Source: Rhodocaloribacter litoris (GTDB lineage Bacteria; Bacteroidota; Rhodothermia; Rhodothermales; ISCAR-4553). From it: 64,000 bases of DNA. Below are positions 31,901-40,076 of this stretch, one piece after another. The notes beneath the pieces were generated by a model that saw only the letters and a list, made by a program, of their open reading frames with translations, was not told the DNA's origin and made no database searches. The first letter of the stretch is position 1. Every line of letters starts with the position of its first letter. The stretch spans positions 1,424,827-1,488,826 of the forward strand of contig NZ_CP076718.1 of NCBI RefSeq assembly GCF_011682235.2. The letters are read 5' to 3'. A program made the position numbers and the translations under genes.

Positions 31901-34138
31901 GGCCGTGCCGGCAACCTCGGCATAGCCTTCCGGAAGGTCGAGTGCCAGGCGATAGGCGAGGGTGTCGGCGGACCAGACCGCCTGCAGGGTAGCGCTGCGG
32001 AGGTGCTGTGCGTTGATGCGCGAGGCGTCCAGGTCGAGCCGGGCTGCGAGGTGCATCGTGGCCGGGTCGAGCCCGCGCCCTTCGAGGGTGAGGCGGCCGT
32101 TGAGGTCCGTCTCGAAGTCCGGCCTCCGGGCCAGCGCACGAAGATCGACGTGCCGGAAGGCGACCTCGTCGAGGGTGAAGGTCGGGGTGGCGGCGAAGGG
32201 CCGCATGTGGCCGTCGAGTGTCACCGTGCCGCCCCGCAGGCGGGCCTCCGCCGCGAGGCGCAGCACCCCCTGCCGGAGGGAGGCACGCGCCTCCCCTTCT
32301 TCCAGCGCATAGACGCCGTAGGAGGTGTTCCGGAGGCGGGCCTCGGCCTGGAGATCGAGCGTGGCGGGGCTGGCGCCGCGTCCTGCCAGGGTGAACGTCC
32401 CGCTGAGGGTGCTGCGGGTGGTGTCGCCGTCCTGCGTAACGACCGGGTATCCGTCCGGCCCGGCAAGGAAGGCCAGGTAGTCGAGGTTCTCGACGCGACC
32501 CCGCTGTACCTCGTAGGCCGGCGTGTCGCCCAGGCGGAGCCGCCCGGCGACGTCGAGGGAGCCCTCGGCCGTAGCAAGGTGGGTTTCGAAGGTGGCCGTG
32601 CCGGCGAGGAGCCGGGCCGTGAGGCGCCCCTGTTCGATCCGGGCGGCGCCCACGGTGGAGGGATCGAGTACGAGCCGGGCGGTCAGGTCGGCGGTCCGGG
32701 GGTCGAGCCCGCGCCCGGTGAGCCGGAGCGTGCCGCCGAGGGTGCCCGTGCGGGTCGAGTCGCCGGTGAAGCGCCGGAGGTCGAGCCCGTGCACGGCGGC
32801 CGTGAGGTCGTAGGCTGGCACGTCGTCGAACGGGCGCAGGGTGCCGCGCACGGTGAAGCCCGTGCCGCGCACCCCGGAATCCAGCACGAGGCGGGCCTGA
32901 CCGTCGTCGAACGTGGTTTCGAGCGTGGCGCGGTCGATCCGCTCGCCCGCCAGGCGGGTGTCGGAGACCGTGGCGCGGAGCATACCGGCCAGCCGGTCGA
33001 GGGCCGGGCCGTGCAGGTCTGCGTGCACCTCGCCCTGCAGGAGGGCTTCGACGTCCGGTCCGGCATACCGGCTGAGGTCGAGCCCGCGTACCTGCGCGTT
33101 CACCTGGTAGCGCAGCGAGTCGGCCAGGCGGGGGGTGAGCCGCCCGTCGAGCCGGATCGTCCCGCCGTCGGAAGTCTGCACGGCAACGCTGAGGGTCGTC
33201 AGGTCGAAGGTTCCCCCCGCCCGCACCGCGCCGGTCATGGTGAGCCGGGGGTCCAGGGTGGGGACGAAAAGGGCAACGTCGCCCAGATGCAGGGGGTCGG
33301 CGGCCAGCGTGAAGTCGAGGCTGTCGGGTCCGGGGGGGGCGCCGAACCGGGGCAACACCCCGCGGGCCGTGAGGCGGCTCCGGTCCGAGACAAGTTCGAG
33401 CCCCCGGAGCTCCAGGCGATGCAGGCCAAGCTGTGCGCCAAGCCGCAGCGTAACGGGGGTGTTCAGGCCTGGCGGGACGAACACGCCCGAGAGGGTGTCC
33501 AGGCTACCCATGATGGCACCGGCCACCCGGAGGCTGTCCATCCGCACGTCCAGCCCGCCGAGCACGAAGAGCGAATCCCGTCCGGGTGCGTAGAACCGTG
33601 CCCGTGCCTGCCCGCCCCGCAGGTGAAGCCGATCGATGATCACCGAGAACGCCGGGGTCGCCGTATCCGGCGCCGTCGTGTCAGCCGGCAACACGTTGAG
33701 GAGGTTCCAGGACGCATCCTCCTGCTGTGCCATCGACACGGCCGGGTTCACCACCTCGATCCGCTCGAAATGGAGCGTCTTGCGGAAAACAGGCCAGAGC
33801 CTGTAGTGCGCCGTCACGGTGTCGACGTGGACCAGCCGGAGCGTGTCGCCCTGAACCAGTTCGACGTCGTAGAGCGTCAGGCGGGAGATCAGGTTGCCCT
33901 GCACACGCCCGACCTCGACGTGCGCCCCTTCGAACAGGCTGAGGCGGTCCAGCACGAAACGCACCATCCGGGTGGCGCCCCACTCCGTCTGAAAGAGAAG
34001 CAGCACAAGCGCGAGCAGACCGAGCACCCCGCCCAGCCCCCATCCCACCCCGCGCACCAGCCACCGGACCACACCCGGGCGGGGAGGCGGGCCGGGGTCG
34101 GGCACCTCGGGCGAAGGCAGGGAGCGGGAACGATTCAT
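28925..34138 (-). CDS. tamB: TamB-like translocation and assembly protein (DUF490) with internal repeats
   Basis: About 1737 residues. An N-terminal membrane helix (VVRWLVRGVGWGLGGVLGLLALVLLLF, about 24-50) is followed by an AsmA-like start, a long predicted beta-helical groove and the DUF490 C-terminus (FGRPAGEAL to the final WEYAY). Proteins of this group bridge inner and outer membranes and move phospholipids or assist outer-membrane protein assembly. Between about residues 470 and 910 a 100-110 residue unit repeats five times, marked by GRGLDPATM-like motifs (near 481, 591, 695, 796, 896); the units at 695 and 796 are almost identical. No tamA/bamA gene is adjacent. Start at ATG 34138; an ATG 30 bp upstream is possible. 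Confidence 0.9.
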   Translation of the reverse strand: MNRSRSLPSPEVPDPGPPPRPGVVRWLVRGVGWGLGGVLGLLALVLLLFQTEWGATRMVRFVLDRLSLFEGAHVEVGRVQGNLISRLTLYDVELVQGDTLRLVHVDTVTAHYRLWPVFRKTLHFERIEVVNPAVSMAQQEDASWNLLNVLPADTTAPDTATPAFSVIIDRLHLRGGQARARFYAPGRDSLFVLGGLDVRMDSLRVAGAIMGSLDTLSGVFVPPGLNTPVTLRLGAQLGLHRLELRGLELVSDRSRLTARGVLPRFGAPPGPDSLDFTLAADPLHLGDVALFVPTLDPRLTMTGAVRAGGTFDLTTLSVAVQTSDGGTIRLDGRLTPRLADSLRYQVNAQVRGLDLSRYAGPDVEALLQGEVHADLHGPALDRLAGMLRATVSDTRLAGERIDRATLETTFDDGQARLVLDSGVRGTGFTVRGTLRPFDDVPAYDLTAAVHGLDLRRFTGDSTRTGTLGGTLRLTGRGLDPRTADLTARLVLDPSTVGAARIEQGRLTARLLAGTATFETHLATAEGSLDVAGRLRLGDTPAYEVQRGRVENLDYLAFLAGPDGYPVVTQDGDTTRSTLSGTFTLAGRGASPATLDLQAEARLRNTSYGVYALEEGEARASLRQGVLRLAAEARLRGGTVTLDGHMRPFAATPTFTLDEVAFRHVDLRALARRPDFETDLNGRLTLEGRGLDPATMHLAARLDLDASRINAQHLRSATLQAVWSADTLAYRLALDLPEGYAEVAGTARDLTGTPVYVVRTGAFAGLDAGAFLGREGARTDLNGRFTLEGRGLDPATMHLAARLDLDASRINAADLPGGTLEAEVDGGQARLTARFEVAGGDVRLDAAGRFSGERPTFTARGRAQRLDLGRLAGLDTLRAGLNLAFEVEGEGLDPATMRLDGRLALGPSRYHEVVLDSAYTRFTLHEGLARVDTLVLQSNVGTLHGYGPVALFDTAGVHASDFVFAADLVAAYPLQPLVGVQRLLLGSGRLEGRLAGRPGTLRFDTRLTLSGFVYNDVRVAGLEARLLGEFDRNRRLARAELRSGIDFFSLPTLAVEQTRIQATYRPEALDFEVNTRLDRRRDGFIGGSIDLVPGQSRLTLDTLYFRFDRDRWRLQQPATLDYGEGRYRIRNLLLYAREAGDGDITQQIALDGEIDLNGTQSLILTIERFRLGAVADLLGYQGLGGRLDGWLVLEGTPADPVADGSLDFDLTLSGEAVGDMTATLHYEQLRLALEARLTDEHGSALTLGGSLPMDLRLAAGRTGETAADRRVDLTLVTDDFALNWLMPFMDRELVDVLEGRLTADVRVEGTFEEPVFAGTAFVRDGRLGLPLLGRPRSSLVYSGIALEAELQGNQILVHHVEAHSGGGTLIGHGTIDFSQLTLGAFDLSLSAENFLAIDSRAYRARAAADLVLQGTTRSPVLSGDVELVSADIFLTEEVTSEDFETVRLAEEDLQTLERRFGLRLTEADTTTFDFYEALTITNLRVRMERDTWLRSKKNPTMDVQFTGNLEVQKQPYGDPLVFGTIAVIPERSRIIQFGKRFDIQQGTLTFNGPATDPIMDIEAQYVVRARGSSANEVTITLSVEGRLDELDVTLGSDPQMEFADIVSYLAFGRPAGEALQLGRSGGGGSSLLDPAAGLALGQIAGLIENLAGTGLGLDVIEIEQNGLEGATLTAGKYVSPRLYVAISQPIAFRQSGTAFGEEVPTQVTLEYEVIDRLLIRLLRRGAVIRVNLKWEYAY
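31710..31804 (-). repeat. Internal DNA repeat in tamB, copy A
   Basis: About 95 bp that recur at 32013-32107 with three differences, 303 bp (101 codons) apart and in frame. They encode the stretch ending in MHLAARLDLDASRINA. Near-identity also at synonymous sites indicates recent duplication or gene conversion. Confidence 0.85.
32013..32107 (-). repeat. Internal DNA repeat in tamB, copy B
   Basis: Second copy of the repeat at 31710-31804. A third, diverged unit lies around 31440-31490, and weaker ones near 32360 and 32690. Confidence 0.85.
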
Positions 34139-34396
34139 GCGACGGGGACCGGGCCGGTTATACGCCATCGTGGATGCTTCAAAGCTACAGCAGCCGGTTC
34201 AGTTTCCACCGGGCATGACCGGCACAACCGGCCCGGCCGGATCGCGTTCCCCCGCCGAACGCGGCGGGGGCCTTCATCCGCCCCGGCCCGAAGCGCGAGA
34301 CGATCCCTGCGGCCTGCATACCTGCCCCCGCCGTGCGTATCTTATGCACGTTGAACCCGCTCCCCCTCACATCCGGCGCCCGGGCGCCCCTTCCCC

Positions 34397-35560
34397 ATGT
34401 CTCGCCTGTTCCCCGGTCTGGCCGTGGCCCTGCTGGTGCTGGCTGCCTGCCAGCGGCCGGAGCCGGCCGCTCCGGAGACCCGCACCGACACGACCACCGT
34501 TTCTCCGGACACGACCCGCACCGCCCGGGTCGACACGGCCACGGTGGCCCCGGCCGACACGCTGGTCACCCGGCTCCCCGGGCCGATCTCCCCGGAAACG
34601 CTCGACAGCCTCCGCCGGGAGATCGAAGCCCTGCGCACCCTCCTGGCCGACCGGGAACGCCCGGCCCGGCCGGACACCACCCCCCGGGCCGCCACCGCCG
34701 ACACCCTCTCGGTCGGGACCCGCCTGCGCACGACCGCCGAAGGACTCGAATACATCGGCCTGCGCGTCACCTTCGCCCTGCTCGTGCTCGTGGTGACCTT
34801 CTTCGCCATCAAGGGGCTCGTATGGCTCTTCGACACGCTGGCCGAGCGGAGTGCCACCCGCCGCCTCCTCTTCAAGAAGCTCATCCCGATCACCCGGCTC
34901 CTCATCTGGACCCTCACCCTCTACTACATCATCGCCGTCGTTTTCTCCATCAGCGAGAGCCAGCTCTTCGCGGCTTCGGCCGCCTTCGGCGTGGCCGTCG
35001 GTTTTGCCGCCCAGGACGTGCTCAAAAACATTTTCGGAGGCCTCATCATCGTGCTCGACCAGCCCTTCCAGGTCGGGGACAAGATCAGCGTCGGCGGCAC
35101 CTACGGCGAGGTCGTCTCCATCGGCCTGCGCTCGACGCGCATCGTCACGCTCGACGACAACCTGGTCTCCGTGCCCAACTCGCAGGTCGTCGACGGGCAG
35201 GTGGCCAACGCCAACGCCGGCGCGCTCGACTGCCAGGTGGTGACGCACCTGTACCTGCCCGGCTGGGTCGATGTGAAGAAGGCCAAAGAGATCGCTTACC
35301 GCGCCGCCGCCACCTCGAAATACGTCTATCTGGACAAGCCCATCGTGGTGATCGTCCGGGACGAGTTCAAGGAGACGTTCCTGACCCACCTCGTCGTCAA
35401 GGCCTACGTGATCGACACGCGGTACGAGTCCGCCTTTTCGAGCGACGTGACGGAGCAGGCCAAGACCGAGTTCCTGCGCCACGGCATGCTCGTACCCTTT
35501 TACCGCCCGGCCCCGATAGGCGACGGCGGTCCCACCGGCAAAGCCTCCGAAACCCCATGA
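34397..35560 (+). CDS. MscS-family mechanosensitive channel with lipoprotein-type signal
   Basis: 387 residues. The N-terminus reads as a lipoprotein signal: MSRLFPGLAVALLVLAAC with lipobox LAAC and Cys18, then a Thr/Asp/Pro-rich linker (about 24-60) and a helical segment (70-90). The MscS core begins at about 117: membrane helices, the pore helix (AAFGVAVGFAAQDVLKNIFGG) and the beta domain (LDQPFQVGDKISVGG; STRIVTLDDNLVSVPNSQ). Since MscS N-termini face the periplasm, lipid anchoring is topologically possible but unusual. The stop overlaps the ATG of the next gene (ATGA), so channel and ATPase are translationally coupled. It is divergent from tamB. Confidence 0.88.
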   Translation: MSRLFPGLAVALLVLAACQRPEPAAPETRTDTTTVSPDTTRTARVDTATVAPADTLVTRLPGPISPETLDSLRREIEALRTLLADRERPARPDTTPRAATADTLSVGTRLRTTAEGLEYIGLRVTFALLVLVVTFFAIKGLVWLFDTLAERSATRRLLFKKLIPITRLLIWTLTLYYIIAVVFSISESQLFAASAAFGVAVGFAAQDVLKNIFGGLIIVLDQPFQVGDKISVGGTYGEVVSIGLRSTRIVTLDDNLVSVPNSQVVDGQVANANAGALDCQVVTHLYLPGWVDVKKAKEIAYRAAATSKYVYLDKPIVVIVRDEFKETFLTHLVVKAYVIDTRYESAFSSDVTEQAKTEFLRHGMLVPFYRPAPIGDGGPTGKASETP

Positions 35561-38500
35561 ACGAGCACAGCCCTCCCGTACCCGGGGAGGTCGCCGGCAC
35601 GGCCGCCTCCGACCGCCTGCTGCCGGTAGCCCCCGCCGACCCGTCCCGGCTCGCAGCCGCCGAGACGGCACGGCGCCACCTCGAGGCGCTCGAACGGGCT
35701 GCGCGGCAACAGCGGCAAGAAGCATACGACGCCATCGAGCGGGACCTGCTGGCACCGCTTCGGAAGAGCGTTCGCCGGGTGGCCAACCGGCATGCCCGCC
35801 TGACGGCAGAAGCCGGCCTCAACGACGGAGCAGACGCCCCGCCGGGCGACGTCTGGGACCGGTTGCTGGCCTACCGGGCGGCGACGGGACGGGAGGTGCT
35901 GCAGGCGCTCCAGCACAGCCTCACGACGCTGGCCCCCGGCGAGCGGATCGGCGCGGCGTTCCTGAACCTGCTCGAAGCGCTGCCCGGCCTGGCCGCCGAC
36001 GTACCCGCCCTGGTGACCCTGCCCGAACCGCCCGACCTGCACGCGCCCGATCCCCGGGACACGCCGGCCGTCCGGCTCAAGAAGAGGATCCTGCGCGGGC
36101 GGGACGCCCTGCGACGGCTCGGGCTCCGGGCCGGCAACGGGATCCGGCGGCTGCTGCGACGTCCCCTGCACCCGCTACCCGCCCGGGACCGGCAGGTACC
36201 GCTGGCGGCCCTGTGCGAATACCACCTGCGGGTTCGCCTCGCCGGGCTGTACCTGCCCGCGCACGAACACCTGCAACAGCACGTCGCCCGGCAGGTGGCC
36301 CGGCTGGAGGCGGCCGTCGCGGCATGGACCGATACCCTCCTGGAGATCGAGGCGCTGCGGGGCGCGTCCCTGCCGGGGGATCCCTCCGGCCATCCGGCCC
36401 GCCCCCGATGGCCCGACTGGGCCCTTCCCGCTCCCCCGCCCGCACCGGACCGGCACCCGGACGAAGCGGCCCACCACCGGGCGCTGCGGCTCGCCCGTGA
36501 GGCGGCCGCCACCCTGCAGGATGGCCTGCAGGCCCTGGCCGGGGCCGAACCCCCGGCATCGCCGTTCGACGAGGCGGAACTCCAGGCGGCCGGCTCGCTG
36601 CTGGCCCGGGACGTCCGCTACGCCGGCACGATGCTGCTCGACCCCGGGCAACGCCGCCTGCCGGAACCCGCCGGCCGCCCGGACGCCCGGCTCCGGGACC
36701 GGCAACGACGGTGGGCCGCCTGGCACACGCAGGCCCGCAACCGAATCGAGGCCGGGCAGCACCTGGTCGCCCTGTACCACGTGCTGCTGCACGCGGAAAC
36801 CGGCCTCCTACAGGAGACGGCACAGGCCACCCTGGTTCCGGTCTTCGAACGGTTCACCTCCATGTTCGAGCGCCTACGCGCGGCGATCGCCCAGGTCGAA
36901 GCGCTGCCTGCCGGGGCCGGTGGCGAGCCGGCCCGCCTGGCCGAGGCGCTGCGCACCCTGCAGGAAGCAACGCTGGCCGACCTGCAGGCGTCGCTGGCCG
37001 ACCTGCCCGGCGTCGTCGCTTCCGACCAGGCGCTTCTGGAGCCGGGAGCCCGCATATGGAAAGAGCTCCTGGCCCATCTCGACACGCTTCCCGAGGAGCT
37101 GGAGGTGCACCCGCTGCCGGCGCCCGACCACCGGGAAGACCCGCCGGTTCAGCCCGGGCAACGCACCTTCCGGATCAACCTGCGCGAGCTCGCCGGCCAG
37201 GCGCTTCCGGCACCTTATCCGGAACGCCTGCACGCGGCCGCCGAGCCGCTGCGGCAGAAGCTCGTCCGGACCTGGCGTGACGTCGAGGGGGTGCTGCACA
37301 TCGTGCAGTACAACCTGGAGGCCGCCCTGGATGAACTCGACGCGCAGCCCGGAGAGAAGACCGACGCCGACGACCGGCCGCATGACCCGGTGGCGACCGC
37401 ATGCGACCTGGCCGCCGGAGGACTCCGCCGTGCCGCCAACACCCTCGCCGCCCTGGTTTCCGACCTGAGAGAACCGTGGCAGGCCTACGAACAAGAGGTC
37501 TTCCGCACCTTTGCCCGGGACCGGGACCTCCTGCTGCGCCAGGTGCGTGCCGCCGGGGCTCCGGAAGCACCGTGGGTCGAACTGCTGGCCCGGCTACGGC
37601 GTGGCGGGGGCTACCTGTACCGGCGGACGCGAACGGCCGCCGGGCAGCTTGCCGAACGTACCCGGCTGCTGTTCCGGCTGGGCCGGCGGCACGCCCGGGA
37701 ACTCCGGCAACAGGCCCAGACGGTCGTGGGCATCGCCACGGCCGACGCCGAAGCCCAGGCCCGCACGCTGGACGCCCTCACCCACCTGGCCCCCCTCCAG
37801 GAACGCCTCCCGCTCATCTACCGCAAGCTCTTCGCCCTCGCCCCGCTGGCGGAACCCTTCCTGCTCGAAAACCGCACACACGACCTCGAAGCCGCCCGTC
37901 GCCACTTCGAGCGCTGGCGACAGGGCCGCCAGGGCGAACCGCTGATCGTCGTGGCGCCGCCAGGGGCCGGCCGCACCAGCTTCCTGAACGTCCTGCCACA
38001 CACGGTCCTGCAACCGGCCGACGTCCGGCCGCTTGCGCTCGAGCGGCGCCTGACGGATCCCGCAGCGCTGGCGCAGTGCCTGGCCGGCGTCCTCGAACTC
38101 GACCTCGACGCGCCCCCCTCACTCGAGGCCCTGGAAGCCGCCCTGCTGGCCCGCACCCGCACCGACCCGCCGGTGGCCTGTCTGATCGACAACCTCGAGC
38201 ACCTGATGCTCCGCACCCTCAACGGCACCGACCTGCTCGAACGCCTGCTCATCCTGTTCGCACGTACCGACGGCCGGATCTACTGGGTCGCCACCATCAA
38301 CGCCCATGCATGGCACTACCTGGGCAAGGTAATCCCTTCCACCACCGGCCTGGCCTCGGTGCGCGCGCTGACCCCGTTCGACCGGGACACCCTCGAAACC
38401 CTCATCCTGAGCCGGCATCGCCGCAGCGGCATGCCCCTGCGCTTCATCGCCCCGGAGGCCCACCCCAGGCGCACGCTCCCGCGTCTCCTGCGCCGTTCCC

Positions 38501-38955
38501 GAACGGACGAGGAACAGCAGGCCGCGCTGCGCCGCCAGTACTTCGACCGGCTCCACCGCTCCAGCGGGCAGAACCTCCGGCTGGCACTCTTCTACTGGCT
38601 CCGCTCCGCCGACTTTGAGGCCGACGGCGACACCCTCACGATCCGCCCCCTCGAACCCCTCGACTTCGGCTTCCTGAACACCTATGACCTGGGCCGGGCC
38701 TTCAGCCTGAACGCTTTCCTGCTGCACGGCACCCTCACCCTCGACGAGCACAACCGCATCTTCCGCCTGTCGGAAGAAGAGGGCATCCTCATCCTGGAGT
38801 CCCTGCTCAACCAGCGGGTCATCGAACCGGTGCCCGCCGGCCGGCAGGACGGCGTCGATGCCAGTCGTATCCACCCCGCCCTCCGGTATCGCCTCCACCC
38901 CCTCCTGCTCCACCCCGTCACCGAATCCCTGCGGGCCCGGCGCATCGTGTACTGA
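35557..38955 (+). CDS. Large helical protein with C-terminal AAA/STAND-like ATPase domain, coupled to MscS
   Basis: 1132 residues from the ATG at 35557, which overlaps the mscS stop. Residues 1-740 are Ala/Leu/Arg/Glu-rich and almost wholly helical, with coiled-coil stretches; no known domain is recognised. A P-loop domain follows: Walker A-like APPGAGRTS (near 798-808; Arg where Lys is usual), Walker B-like CLIDNLEHL (near 874-880; Asn after Asp), a sensor-like YWVATIN, and a C-terminal winged-helix-like region (IFRLSEEEGILILESLLNQRVIEP). There is no signal peptide or membrane helix, so it is cytosolic, the side on which the MscS beta domain lies. I infer a channel-associated ATPase or switch. 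Function is unknown. Confidence 0.7.
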   Translation: MNEHSPPVPGEVAGTAASDRLLPVAPADPSRLAAAETARRHLEALERAARQQRQEAYDAIERDLLAPLRKSVRRVANRHARLTAEAGLNDGADAPPGDVWDRLLAYRAATGREVLQALQHSLTTLAPGERIGAAFLNLLEALPGLAADVPALVTLPEPPDLHAPDPRDTPAVRLKKRILRGRDALRRLGLRAGNGIRRLLRRPLHPLPARDRQVPLAALCEYHLRVRLAGLYLPAHEHLQQHVARQVARLEAAVAAWTDTLLEIEALRGASLPGDPSGHPARPRWPDWALPAPPPAPDRHPDEAAHHRALRLAREAAATLQDGLQALAGAEPPASPFDEAELQAAGSLLARDVRYAGTMLLDPGQRRLPEPAGRPDARLRDRQRRWAAWHTQARNRIEAGQHLVALYHVLLHAETGLLQETAQATLVPVFERFTSMFERLRAAIAQVEALPAGAGGEPARLAEALRTLQEATLADLQASLADLPGVVASDQALLEPGARIWKELLAHLDTLPEELEVHPLPAPDHREDPPVQPGQRTFRINLRELAGQALPAPYPERLHAAAEPLRQKLVRTWRDVEGVLHIVQYNLEAALDELDAQPGEKTDADDRPHDPVATACDLAAGGLRRAANTLAALVSDLREPWQAYEQEVFRTFARDRDLLLRQVRAAGAPEAPWVELLARLRRGGGYLYRRTRTAAGQLAERTRLLFRLGRRHARELRQQAQTVVGIATADAEAQARTLDALTHLAPLQERLPLIYRKLFALAPLAEPFLLENRTHDLEAARRHFERWRQGRQGEPLIVVAPPGAGRTSFLNVLPHTVLQPADVRPLALERRLTDPAALAQCLAGVLELDLDAPPSLEALEAALLARTRTDPPVACLIDNLEHLMLRTLNGTDLLERLLILFARTDGRIYWVATINAHAWHYLGKVIPSTTGLASVRALTPFDRDTLETLILSRHRRSGMPLRFIAPEAHPRRTLPRLLRRSRTDEEQQAALRRQYFDRLHRSSGQNLRLALFYWLRSADFEADGDTLTIRPLEPLDFGFLNTYDLGRAFSLNAFLLHGTLTLDEHNRIFRLSEEEGILILESLLNQRVIEPVPAGRQDGVDASRIHPALRYRLHPLLLHPVTESLRARRIVY

Positions 38956-38967
38956 AGGGGCGGAACG

Positions 38968-38996
38968 AAAAAGGACGCCCCGGATGTGGGGCGTCC
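38968..38996 (-). terminator. Rho-independent terminator of rpoD
   Basis: A 9-bp stem GGACGCCCC/GGGGCGTCC (38973-38981, 38988-38996) with a 6-base loop, followed on the minus strand by TTTTT (38972-38968). It sits between convergent genes and may also slow transcription from the plus strand. Confidence 0.85.
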
Positions 38997-39057
38997 TTCG
39001 CGGCCCCTGCCGGCCGCAGGATGTTTCCGAAAGGTACACAAAAACGAGCCGCGAGGG

Positions 39058-39897
39058 TCAACCGATGTGCATCTGGAGTTCCTCGCGGCGGTGCTTCTGG
39101 CGGAGCTTGCGCAGGGCTTTCTCTTTGATCTGCCGCACGCGCTCGCGCGTGAGGCCGAAACGCTGGCCGATCTCCTCGAGCGTGAGCGGGTGCTCGCGGC
39201 CGATGCCGAAGTAGAGGCGGGTGATTTCGGCCTCGCGCGGGTGGAGCATGCTCAGGGCGCGCTCGATGTCGATCTTGAGCGATTCGTCCATGAGCGTCTC
39301 GTCGGGCGAAGCGTCCTCGTCGTCCGGCAGCACGTCGAGCAGGCTGTTGTCGTCCTCCTCGTTGAAGGGCGCGTCCATCGAGAGATGGCGGCCGGTGTGC
39401 TGCATGGCCTCCCGGATCTTCTCCACGTCCACATCGAGTTCCTCGGCCAGCTCCTCGATGTTGGGCTGGCGCTCGTGGACCTGGGCCAGCTTGGCGCTGG
39501 TCTTGCGGATCTTGGAGATCGTGCCGATGCGGTTCAGCGGCAGGCGGACGACGCGGCTCTGCTCGGCCAGGGCCTGCAGGATGGCCTGCCGGATCCACCA
39601 GACGGCGTAGGAGATGAACTTGAAGCCACGCGTCTCGTCGAAGCGCTGGGCCGCTTTGATCAGGCCGTAGTTGCCCTCATTGATCAGGTCGGCGAGGGTC
39701 AACCCCTGGCCCTGATACTTCTTTGCGACGGAAACCACGAAGCGCAGGTTGGCCCGGGTCAGCTTGTGCAGGGCCTCCTGGTCGCCCTGCTTGATCCGAC
39801 GCGCCAGTTCTACTTCCTCATCAGGGGTCAGCAGGGGTATCTGACCGATCTCCTGGAGATACTGATCCAGCATGCGTTGCTGGCGGGGGACGTACAT
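39058..39897 (-). CDS. rpoD: Primary RNA polymerase sigma factor (sigma-70/RpoD)
   Basis: 279 residues, the short Bacteroidota form lacking region 1.1 and the large non-conserved insert. Region 1.2 ([19 protein letters not shown]), region 2 ([52 protein letters not shown]), region 3 and region 4 ([29 protein letters not shown]) are complete. It directs housekeeping transcription. It is monocistronic: a strong terminator follows, and about 180 bp separate it from the GH3 gene upstream. Confidence 0.97.
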   Translation of the reverse strand: MYVPRQQRMLDQYLQEIGQIPLLTPDEEVELARRIKQGDQEALHKLTRANLRFVVSVAKKYQGQGLTLADLINEGNYGLIKAAQRFDETRGFKFISYAVWWIRQAILQALAEQSRVVRLPLNRIGTISKIRKTSAKLAQVHERQPNIEELAEELDVDVEKIREAMQHTGRHLSMDAPFNEEDDNSLLDVLPDDEDASPDETLMDESLKIDIERALSMLHPREAEITRLYFGIGREHPLTLEEIGQRFGLTRERVRQIKEKALRKLRQKHRREELQMHIG

Positions 39898-40076
39898 AGA
39901 CCTTCAGCGGTTTGGTTGTTTGTAGCAGTCCTGTCTCGAGGCGCTCCTCGCTGGTTTCAACTCCTGACGCAGCCGGCGGATGAGCCTCGCGCTAAGCCCC
40001 GGCGTGCCGGCAAGCGGCGTCGATGCACGCCTTTTTTCAGCGCGTTGTTCCCGCCAATTCGATATTTCAAGCAAGC

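Noticed and set aside
29282-34354. 1690-codon open frame on the plus strand opposite tamB
   Set aside because: It is a shadow of the minus-strand gene: very GC-rich DNA keeps the antisense frame open, and its translation is Glu/Val/Arg-rich without domains.
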